From NCBI GenBank assembly GCA_019637095.1, contig JAHBWG010000001.1:1-64000 (forward strand): 64,000 nt of DNA, given 5' to 3'. The stretch is from Sandaracinaceae bacterium. GTDB taxonomy: Bacteria; Myxococcota_A; Polyangia; Polyangiales; Sandaracinaceae. The notes beneath the pieces are model-generated. The model saw only the letters and a program-made list of their open reading frames with translations, ran no database searches and was not told the origin of the DNA. Position 1 is the stretch's first letter; each line of letters opens with the position of its first letter. Positions 6,772 to 13,596 of this stretch are shown here, in pieces. The position numbers were made by a program, and so were the translations under genes.

Positions 6772-8034
6772 ATGATCCGTCTCTCCCAGGGCCTCGTCAC
6801 CGCCGAGCCGCCGGCCACGCCTATGCCGCTCGCCGGACAACCCGCGCCCGTAGCCCTCCCGGCTCACACCCCAACCCCGCGCGGCGCGCGCGACTACCCC
6901 GACGTCACCCCCAGCCTCATCGGCGTCGCACGCCACTACCCCGATGTCACCCCCAGCCTCATCGGCGTCGCTCGCCACTACCCCGACGTCACCCCGCGCG
7001 CACGCGAGGGCGCCTCCGCGCTCGGGGACTTCGCCTGCGCTCGAGACCAGGCCGGCGTCCTGGATTGCGCATGCGGGTCGTGCGCCGGGGACGGCGCATG
7101 TGAGTGTGGTGAGCAGGCCGACCCGCGAGAGACGCCCGGCAGCCCCACACCCGCTCTCCCGGGGCTCGCCGTCCGCCGAGCCATCGGCGAGAGCTCCCTG
7201 CCGGCGACCCGCGTGCCCATCACGCGGTGGTCCGTCTGCGGCCCGTTGCATACGATGGTCCGTCGAAGCTACGAGCTGACACCATCTGAGCATAGCTGCG
7301 TCGTGCAGGCCTTCCACGATGCAGATCGGGCGATGGGCACGCTCAGCTGCACCGACCTCATGGGATGCGGGGAGACGCCGACGGGGGACGAGGACGATGA
7401 TCGTTCACCTGAGGAGCGCGCGGCTGACCGCAACGACGAGTGGCTCCGCCGCTGGCGTGCGGCCTTTGCCGGAGCCCTCGAAGCGAGGGGGTGTGTCGTC
7501 CCCGCCGCGGCCATCAAAGCCCTCTTGGACGTCCTCCTTGTGACCGTCGGTTGCTACCTTGCCCGATGCCCGGGACGCCGCGATGACGCCCCGATCACAT
7601 TCGACTTCCAGCGCCCCTTCATCACGGTCGGCATCCCGACGCGCATCGACTACGAGGAGTGCGTTCCAAGCCACGGCTTCACGCCCCACGCGCCGACCCC
7701 TGGGCTCCCGTGGGACGGCGGCCGCCCGCGTCCCATGCCGCCACCCGAGGCGCCTCCCGGCGGGCCGGCGCCGCCCTCGCATCACCACCGCCTCATGCCG
7801 GAGACGCCCTTTGCACCCCGGTATCCGCTGCCCCCCATTGGGCCTGGGCACTGGCGAGAGTACTGCGATTGCATCAACTGCGGCTACCGAGGCGAATCGC
7901 GAGACTGTCGCTACCCGTGTCCCCATTCACAGTGGCGCTGCACTTGCCCCTTCCAGTGCCCGGTCCGCGTTCATGACGACGACTTTCTGTGGCGGGTCCG
8001 AACACCGTGCGACTGTACCTTCCTCTCGTTCTAG
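6772..8034 (+). CDS. HYPDVTP-repeat cassette protein, copy 4 (longest payload)
   Basis: This 420-residue protein has the conserved leader (residues 1-39), two full 14-residue repeats and a partial one (40-75), and a Cys cluster CACGSCAGDGACECG. A linker PRET...PALPGLAV follows, similar to copy 3. The payload is about 300 residues in three parts: a helical middle, a Pro-rich stretch with HHH (about 310-345), and a very Cys-rich tail (CDCINC, CRYPCPH, CTCPFQCP, CDCTF). The tail's CxC/CxxC spacing could bind metal or form disulfides. There is no signal peptide. This copy follows the only intact 139-residue gene and is not followed by a lipoprotein, unlike copies 1-3. Function unknown. Confidence 0.8.
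   Translation: MIRLSQGLVTAEPPATPMPLAGQPAPVALPAHTPTPRGARDYPDVTPSLIGVARHYPDVTPSLIGVARHYPDVTPRAREGASALGDFACARDQAGVLDCACGSCAGDGACECGEQADPRETPGSPTPALPGLAVRRAIGESSLPATRVPITRWSVCGPLHTMVRRSYELTPSEHSCVVQAFHDADRAMGTLSCTDLMGCGETPTGDEDDDRSPEERAADRNDEWLRRWRAAFAGALEARGCVVPAAAIKALLDVLLVTVGCYLARCPGRRDDAPITFDFQRPFITVGIPTRIDYEECVPSHGFTPHAPTPGLPWDGGRPRPMPPPEAPPGGPAPPSHHHRLMPETPFAPRYPLPPIGPGHWREYCDCINCGYRGESRDCRYPCPHSQWRCTCPFQCPVRVHDDDFLWRVRTPCDCTFLSF
6889..6996 (+). repeat. 42-bp in-frame tandem repeat, 2 full units plus a partial
   Basis: Units start at 6889 and 6931, and a 24-bp partial unit starts at 6973. They encode RDYPDVTPSLIGVA, RHYPDVTPSLIGVA and RHYPDVTP, as in copy 3. Confidence 0.9.
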
Positions 8035-8080
8035 AGTGTCGCCGACACTAGCCAGAAGCTAGCCACCTGTGGAGGAGCCG

Positions 8081-8851
8081 ATGGTTCTCGCACCGACTGC
8101 TCAGGAGCTCACACGGATGCGTCAAGAAGTCGCGTGGGTCGGCGCGGCGCTCGAGGAAGCGTGTCTCCTCGAGCAGGAGGTGTCACGCGATCCGTCACAC
8201 GGAGAGCTGCTCGGTGCCTTCCAGTGGCCGGCGCTTGCCAACGACTTCACGGTGAACACGACTGTGGCTCACTCGGGCGCCGCGCGAGTCTCATGCCGCG
8301 CGCTTACCGAACTCACGCATCGCCTGTTCGCGATCCCTTGCGTACGCTTCTCGTGGCTGCGGTTTGCCTCTGACGCTCTGACGGGCGGGCTCGCGATTGG
8401 CTCGGCGGGCTATCACGCCAGCCCGCTGGCGACCCTGATTGTCCAAGGCTGGCTCGAAGGTGCCATGGTGGCTTGGTACCAACTTGGGTGCCGAAATGAA
8501 ACGTCGAGAGACGAACTGGTCCTCTGCGCCAAGATGCTGCTCGAGCTGATTCGGTCCGACCTGGAGCCGAAGTGCTTCGATGAGGCTATTTTACGCGTGG
8601 AGCGCGCGCTCTTGCACCTGTGCGCATTTGCCATCTATCAGCCGGCCCGCAGCGCTCGGCTCGAACCGAGCGAGCGCGAGGAGCTGCGGCGTTGGCTGGA
8701 CGGTCGGGGCACGATCGAGCGACAGATACCGACCTTCGAGATCGTCGCGTCATCCTTCGAGCGTACGATCGCCGAGCGCATCCTGGCAGAGCTCGATCCT
8801 CACGCGCCAGATCCTCCCTTCGAGGGCGATACCCGCGGGCCGGATTCGTGA
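8081..8851 (+). CDS. unknown soluble protein downstream of cassette copy 4
   Basis: This protein has 256 residues if it starts at the ATG at 8081, which has GGAGGA five bases upstream. A GTG four codons earlier falls within that same site and is less likely. The protein appears soluble and largely helical, with no signal peptide, and it has a run of hydrophobic helices in the middle (about residues 85-150). The C-terminal part has charged helices (ERTIAERILAELD). It lies 46 bp after the copy-4 cassette gene, where copies 1-3 have a lipoprotein gene. No known domain recognised. Codon use is looser than in the 10-64 kb part of the window, which fits recent acquisition. Confidence 0.7.
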   Translation: MVLAPTAQELTRMRQEVAWVGAALEEACLLEQEVSRDPSHGELLGAFQWPALANDFTVNTTVAHSGAARVSCRALTELTHRLFAIPCVRFSWLRFASDALTGGLAIGSAGYHASPLATLIVQGWLEGAMVAWYQLGCRNETSRDELVLCAKMLLELIRSDLEPKCFDEAILRVERALLHLCAFAIYQPARSARLEPSEREELRRWLDGRGTIERQIPTFEIVASSFERTIAERILAELDPHAPDPPFEGDTRGPDS

Positions 8852-8902
8852 TGAGCTCTGTCCGCAGCACGCGGGGTCCAGCAGCGTGACCGTTGATGAG
8901 CG

Positions 8903-9628
8903 TTGTCATGGGGTGGGCGCCGAAACCCGTACCTCGGACGGACGACCTGTGAACCGAAGGTGCGTGGGGGCCTCGGGGGGCGAAGGGTGATTCGGGCCCA
9001 CGAGGTGGTAAGGGCCCTCGGCGGTTCTCCGCTCATGATTCGAACCGCACGGCTTCATCAGAGGTCTTGGCGGACGTTCTGGGACGCCATCGACAGGCCA
9101 TCCTGGCTGGGCAGCTTCATCACGCAAGTCGGCGGCTGCGAAGAGGCGGTTCCGCGAATCCTGTCTTTGGTTGAACCGCTGATCACCTCGGCTCTGGCTC
9201 GTGCCAAGAGCCCATCTGCCTGGAGCGCGGCGACCACCACCAACGAGAGTCTCCTGGAGGCTCGCACCCACTCGGATGCCCTCCCTGGAGTGCTCGCCGG
9301 TGTTGGCAACCTTCTCACGGTCGCGCCGGACAGCCGGGTCCAGCTCCGACAGATCTGCGACTCCATCCGCGAGATCGTGGGGGCTGAGAGAATGGCGGAG
9401 GCGTTTCTAACGAGCAGTTGGTGTACCCTCGAGTCGCCGCTGCGTCATGCCAAGACCGCGAGACTCAGTCGGCCACTGCTTCCGACGGGCCAGTATCGTG
9501 TGAGGGCGACGGCGAATCAGCGCATCTACGTGGTTGAGCCATGGCTCGTGGTCGAATACAGGACACACGAGGTGCATCATTCCATGCGCTGGGTGGAACA
9601 CCTCGAGTGGAGCGAGGAGCTGGAGTAG
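8903..9628 (+). CDS. unknown protein at the right end of the cassette island
   Basis: This open frame could encode up to 241 residues from a TTG. A GTG at 8987 (VIRAHEVVRALGG) or an ATG at 9035 (MIRTARLHQRS) are also possible starts. The part from about residue 45 on is the most protein-like: helical segments (LVEPLITSALARAKS, VQLRQICDSIREIVGAERMAEAFL) followed by a beta-rich end (YRVRATANQRIYVVEPWLVVEYR). No signal peptide or known motif is seen. It follows 8081-8851 in the same direction with a 51-bp gap and may share its transcript. No function can be given. Confidence 0.55.
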   Translation: MSWGGRRNPYLGRTTCEPKVRGGLGGRRVIRAHEVVRALGGSPLMIRTARLHQRSWRTFWDAIDRPSWLGSFITQVGGCEEAVPRILSLVEPLITSALARAKSPSAWSAATTTNESLLEARTHSDALPGVLAGVGNLLTVAPDSRVQLRQICDSIREIVGAERMAEAFLTSSWCTLESPLRHAKTARLSRPLLPTGQYRVRATANQRIYVVEPWLVVEYRTHEVHHSMRWVEHLEWSEELE

Positions 9629-9709
9629 AGTCAGGAAGGGAGCATCGGTCGCGAGCGATGGCGGGGAGCGATGCGGACCGTGGACATGCGGATGTCGGTG
9701 CGCCGTGCT

Positions 9710-10489
9710 CTACCGCGCGCGACCGGGAGCGCGCGCGCCCCGCAGGTGCTTCCAGAAACGCTCGGGCGACTCGAGGATCCCGCGCGTGATCTGGTAGTGC
9801 GAGGTTTCCTCGAGCCGCACGGGAGTCGGCGGCCCATCGTCGAGACTCAGGATCTCGGCGCCCGGGAAGGTCAGGAGGATCGGTGAGTGGGTCGCCACGA
9901 GGAGCTGCGTCTCGCCGTCTGCCACGAGATCCGCCATCCGCACGAGCAGGGCGAGCTGGCGCTGCGGCGAGAGCGCCGACTCAGGCTCGTCCATCAGGAA
10001 GAGCCCCTGCTCGAGGCGATCGGTGAACAGGTGGAGGAACGCCTCGCCGTGCGACCGCGTGTGTAACGACCGACCTCCGTATCGGGCGTAGGGATCGCCA
10101 GCGAAGTCCGGGTCGTCGCGACGTTCGTCGAGCAGGTCGGCGAAGTGCGCCATGTGCTCGGCGCGGAAGAAGTAACCATCCGGCGGTCGCCTGGCGAAGC
10201 TCGGCCGAAGCGCCCGTGCGAGGGGCGAGTGGTCATCCGGTCCCGTGCGGTCGGTCAGCTCGTTCTTGCCGCCCCCCGACGGAGGCAGACCGCACAGCTC
10301 GGCCAGCGCTTCGATCAGCGTCGACTTGCCGGAGCCGTTCTCGCCGACGAAGAAGGTCACTGGTGAGCCCAGCTCGAGGTCCAGGTGGCGAGCCATCGGC
10401 AGGTCGAACGGAAACCGCTCCGGGTCGTCGACTCGCTCGGGGACGAGCCGCGCGCCACGCAGGTAGGGAGGCGGTCGCATCGGTGGCAT
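9710..10489 (-). CDS. AAA/ABC-type ATPase (predicted, COG3910-like)
   Basis: This 259-residue ATPase is of the SMC/ABC-related AAA kind. It has Walker A GENGSGKST near residue 50, Walker B with the switch glutamate in LFLMDEPESALS (about 170), and an H-loop histidine in ATHSPIL (about 200). No coiled-coil or membrane part is present, so it is a minimal stand-alone head. The start MPPMRPPPYLRGARL was chosen because the further upstream in-frame extension is low-complexity and not typical of the family. It converges on the cassette island with 81 bp between stops and marks its right border. Cellular role not known; such ATPases often act in DNA or RNA metabolism or defence. Confidence 0.85.
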   Translation of the reverse strand: MPPMRPPPYLRGARLVPERVDDPERFPFDLPMARHLDLELGSPVTFFVGENGSGKSTLIEALAELCGLPPSGGGKNELTDRTGPDDHSPLARALRPSFARRPPDGYFFRAEHMAHFADLLDERRDDPDFAGDPYARYGGRSLHTRSHGEAFLHLFTDRLEQGLFLMDEPESALSPQRQLALLVRMADLVADGETQLLVATHSPILLTFPGAEILSLDDGPPTPVRLEETSHYQITRGILESPERFWKHLRGARAPGRAR

Positions 10490-10646
10490 CGTAGCGCACG
10501 AGCACTCGCGGGGCGGTGGCGTTCGCTCGGCGGTCACGTCGCCGTGACCTCGCGCGCGGACCTACGGCGGAGCCGCTCGCGCTGGACTGCGGATGCGCGG
10601 CGCCCTACTTTGGAGCCGCACCTCCCTCGACGCCGACGATGCTGAG

Positions 10647-11267
10647 ATGGCTACCTCCCATGCCACGCCCTTCGGGCGTATCGAGACCGTGCTCGTGGGC
10701 GCGCTCCTGATCGCGAGCGGGTCGTGCGCCGCCCACGTCCCGGCGCCGGCGCTCCCACCGCCCGAAGGACGGCCGGCGGGCGCGGCTGGCTCCGCGAAGG
10801 AGGCGGCGACGACGCGGGAGGTTCCACCGGATCTGCGGCGCGACCGGTTTCCGACAGCGCTCGCGGATCGAGCGACGTGCGGGGGAGCCGGCGACCCCGG
10901 GTGCGCTTGTTGGAATCGGACGTGCCAGATCGCGGCGCTCGCGCCGGGCGTGCACCTCTCGTGCTACCGGGCGGTCTGCGACGTCTCGTGCCCGCACGGG
11001 AACTGCGTACAGCGGTGCGCTGGACCCGGTCGATGCACGTTCACCTGCGATGGCGGCAAGTGTATGCAGGAATGCGCCGCCGACGCTCGGTGTCAGGCGT
11101 CCTGCGATGGGGGTGCGTGTCGCCAGGTCTGCCGGGGCTCCGAGTGTCACTTCGACTGCGCCGGCGCGGGCTGCGAGGAGATCCGCACGACGTGGCCTCC
11201 GCGCTACGACCCTCCGCGCCCGCCGCGCTGGGCTCCCGGCCCGGGCGAGGACGCGCCGAGGCCGTGA
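10647..11267 (+). CDS. Cys-rich lipoprotein
   Basis: This is a predicted lipoprotein of about 206 residues. The ATG at 10647 gives a compact signal peptide (MATSHATPFGRIETVLVGALLIASGSC), while the frame's upstream extension would displace it. After a Pro/Ala-rich linker the mature part carries a regular ladder of cysteines every three to five residues (CYRAVCDVSCPHGNC, CTFTCDGGKCMQECA and on), about 24 in all. It ends in a Pro/Arg tail (PPRYDPPRPPRWAPG). Such ladders suggest a disulfide-stacked rod outside the cell. It is transcribed toward 11295-12941, another Cys-rich lipoprotein, with a 27-bp gap, so both may be co-transcribed. Function unknown. Confidence 0.7.
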   Translation: MATSHATPFGRIETVLVGALLIASGSCAAHVPAPALPPPEGRPAGAAGSAKEAATTREVPPDLRRDRFPTALADRATCGGAGDPGCACWNRTCQIAALAPGVHLSCYRAVCDVSCPHGNCVQRCAGPGRCTFTCDGGKCMQECAADARCQASCDGGACRQVCRGSECHFDCAGAGCEEIRTTWPPRYDPPRPPRWAPGPGEDAPRP

Positions 11268-11294
11268 ACGGATGAGGCGATCACGAGGCGAGAG

Positions 11295-12941
11295 GTGGCG
11301 CTGTCGCCCGAGATCGTGAGGGCGACTGAGGCCGGTCGACGGGCGCGAGCGCGGAGCGGCGGGGCGCCAGCGCGGGCGGCGTTCCTCGGCCTGTGCGCCG
11401 TCGCGGCGCTGGGCTGTTCCGGGAGCGCGCCCGCGACCGAGCCCGCACGCCCGACGCCGCTCGCGTCGGCGCGGGGTGCGCCGCCGGCGGATGGTGTCGC
11501 CCCGAAGATCGAGCCGGACCCGGAGGTCGAGATCGTGTGCCGGCCGCGAACGACGCTCGACGAGGTCGCGGCCTGGCGGCTCCCTCACCAGCGCGTGCGC
11601 TGCGAGCGAGAGCCCCACTGCGGCGCGCGACGGTACGCCACCGTGGAGGAGTGCGTGCGCCGCCGCGCGCACCGCGACGAGGACGAGCGCGTGTTCCCTT
11701 CGGACGATCGGATCGTGAGCGGAGAGCTCGCCCTCGACCCGGTGGCGGCGCAGGCGTGCCTCGAGCGCCCAGCGCGTGACGTGTGCAGCCCCGACGGACG
11801 GCCCGAGCCGGTCTTCGTCGATGGGCTCGTCGACGATCCGTGCCGGCGGGTCTTCACCCGCCGGTGCACGACGCGGGGCGGGGAGTGGTGCCAGAACCTC
11901 GAGGAGTGTGGGCCGGGGTTCTACTGCGAGCTCCCCGATCGCCTGCAGCTCGCGCGGGAGGGCCGCGTGCCGGAGACGGCGTGCATGGCGGGACGCTGCG
12001 TCCCGACGCTGCCGCCGGGCGCCCGCTGCACGTCGGCGTCGCAGTGCCGGCGCGGGAGCGGCCGGCGGGCGCTCTGCCTCTCGCTGCGCCGCGGCGCGGC
12101 GCCGCCCGTCGATCTGCGCTCGGTGATCCGATCGGGGCGCGACCTCACGCGCGCCGCCGGGAGGACCTGCGTGGAGGTGGTCCTCGACGAGACCCGCGCC
12201 AGCGCCGGCGAGCGCTGCGCCATCGTCGCCATCGCAGACAGGCAGGTCGTGGCGAGGGACTGCGAACCTCCCGCGTTCTGCGAGCCCAACGAGCGTCTCG
12301 AGCCGCGCTGCCAGCTCGGGCGCCGGATCGGGGAGCCGTGCCAGCAATGGGGGCACGAGCGATGCGCGCGAGGGCTCTTCTGCAGCGGGCGGTGTACGGA
12401 CCGGCCGGGCATCGACGCCCGCGTCGCGGGAGGACCTTGCAGCGAACGTGGCGTGTGCAGCAGCGGCCTCGCCTGCCGCAACGGACGTTGCGTGGAGGCG
12501 TCGCGCGAGGGAGCGCCGTGCGAGACGAGGTACCTGGGCGGGGACGCGGTCGAGTGGTGCGAGCCACCGCTCGCGTGCGACCGCGCGACGTCGACGTGTC
12601 GGCCCAGCGCGGAGCTCGTCGACGGGCAACCGTGCTGGCGCGACGCGGAGTGCCGGAGCGGCTGCTGCCGCCGCGGCTTCGACGAGCGGCTGGTCTGCCT
12701 GCCCGAGCACGACTGCTGCTCCCCCGCCGACCGAGGAGGGTCGGCGCGAGCGGTTCAGCCGAGCGCGTCGATGGACGCGGTGGTCACCGCGAGCGCGAGC
12801 AGGCGGTCGAGCTCGGCGTCGTCGCGGCACGCGAGCACGCGCGCGCACAGCGCGTCGTCGGGGACGAAGCCGCGCGCGGCGAGCACGGACAGGATCGCGG
12901 CGGCCTTGCCCTCGGCCCGCAGCTCCTCGACGCTCGCGTAG
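11295..12941 (+). CDS. Cys-rich Dickkopf-like lipoprotein, third paralogue (C-terminal readthrough)
   Basis: This 548-residue predicted lipoprotein starts at GTG with an Arg-rich n-region, and its lipobox is AALGC near residue 41. It has the same layout as 2309-3526 and 4552-5784: a helical Cys-containing domain, then CxxxxxCxxxxxC repeats ending in CRSGCCRRGF...DCC. The relatives stop at that point. Here the frame continues for about 65 low-complexity Ser/Ala residues that lie antisense to the end of a Uma2 gene. The natural stop may have been lost, or a frameshift may hide it near 12735. Unlike its paralogues it is not attached to a HYPDVTP cassette. Probably surface-exposed; function unknown. 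Confidence 0.7.
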   Translation: MALSPEIVRATEAGRRARARSGGAPARAAFLGLCAVAALGCSGSAPATEPARPTPLASARGAPPADGVAPKIEPDPEVEIVCRPRTTLDEVAAWRLPHQRVRCEREPHCGARRYATVEECVRRRAHRDEDERVFPSDDRIVSGELALDPVAAQACLERPARDVCSPDGRPEPVFVDGLVDDPCRRVFTRRCTTRGGEWCQNLEECGPGFYCELPDRLQLAREGRVPETACMAGRCVPTLPPGARCTSASQCRRGSGRRALCLSLRRGAAPPVDLRSVIRSGRDLTRAAGRTCVEVVLDETRASAGERCAIVAIADRQVVARDCEPPAFCEPNERLEPRCQLGRRIGEPCQQWGHERCARGLFCSGRCTDRPGIDARVAGGPCSERGVCSSGLACRNGRCVEASREGAPCETRYLGGDAVEWCEPPLACDRATSTCRPSAELVDGQPCWRDAECRSGCCRRGFDERLVCLPEHDCCSPADRGGSARAVQPSASMDAVVTASASRRSSSASSRHASTRAHSASSGTKPRAASTDRIAAALPSARSSSTLA

Positions 12942-13507
12942 CCGCGGCGCTGGAGGAGGTTGCGGAGCGTCGCCTCGTGCGCCGCCTCGCGGTCGTACAT
13001 CGCGCGGACGGGCACCGCGTTCTCGAGGATGCCGGGCGCGACGAGCTCGCCGTCCTCGGCGACCGTGCGCGTGGGCTTGCCGGCCTCGTAGACCTCCACG
13101 CGCCGCGGGCCGACGAGACGCACGACCCAGATGAAGCGCGTCCCCGCGCCCATGAGATCGACGATCTTGTCCTGCAGCTCCTGCTCGTCCTGGCCGCTGT
13201 CCGCGTACTCCACCGCGAGCGGCGGGCTCCCCGCGACCCAGCCCGGCGCGTCGGGGACGTTGCCCACCGCGATGTCCGGCGCGCGCAGCGCGTTGGGCGC
13301 GGGCGAGTAGCCCGTGTCGATCCCCGCCTCGGTCACGAGCGGATCGGTGTCGAGCACCGAGCCGCCGATGAGGTTGCGCCGCGAGCCGCGACTGCCCGTC
13401 GGCGCGCAGTAGATCGGGTGCCCGTCGCTCAGCTCGTAGCGATCCCCGGGTCGGATCTGGTCGGCGCGAAACGGGCCGCGCTCACCCTTCGGTGCCGGCT
13501 TGCTCAT
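12755..13507 (-). CDS. Uma2-family (DUF820) PD-(D/E)xK nuclease-like protein
   Basis: This 250-residue protein has the Uma2/DUF820 core of the PD-(D/E)xK fold: PDIAV (about residue 90), PLAVEYAD with the second acidic residue (about 105), then a lysine in the helix ELQDKIVDLMGAGTRFIWVV. A family-typical C-terminal extension (LRNLLQRRGYASVEELRAEGK) follows. The family is abundant in cyanobacteria and myxobacteria, and its biological role is poorly defined. Here the gene stands head-to-head with an adenine methyltransferase gene, 89 bp apart, which recalls restriction-modification layouts. Its 3' end overlaps the preceding lipoprotein frame by 187 bp. Catalytic residues appear present. Confidence 0.85.
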   Translation of the reverse strand: MSKPAPKGERGPFRADQIRPGDRYELSDGHPIYCAPTGSRGSRRNLIGGSVLDTDPLVTEAGIDTGYSPAPNALRAPDIAVGNVPDAPGWVAGSPPLAVEYADSGQDEQELQDKIVDLMGAGTRFIWVVRLVGPRRVEVYEAGKPTRTVAEDGELVAPGILENAVPVRAMYDREAAHEATLRNLLQRRGYASVEELRAEGKAAAILSVLAARGFVPDDALCARVLACRDDAELDRLLALAVTTASIDALG

Positions 13508-13596
13508 GCGACCTCATTCTAGCGGCTCCAGAGGAGTGGGGCGACCGCGGCGCGCGGCGGTGCGCGTGGGGCGCGCTTCGCGTAGGGTCGGGGCAC

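Noticed and set aside
1-9628. Reading the cassettes as an ordinary RiPP precursor family with HYPDVTPSLIGVAR as multiple cores
   Set aside because: No modifying enzyme, protease or transporter gene of a RiPP type is nearby, the proteins are long (236-420 residues), and the variable part is the C-terminal payload rather than the repeat.
1-9700. Insertion sequence or phage origin of the cassette island
   Set aside because: No transposase, integrase, terminal inverted repeats or phage structural genes were found; the shared blocks are better explained by homologous duplication.
10605-12848. Antisense open frame of about 750 codons opposite two lipoprotein genes
   Set aside because: Same low-complexity Arg/Ala pattern; the opposite strand has signal peptides and Cys ladders.
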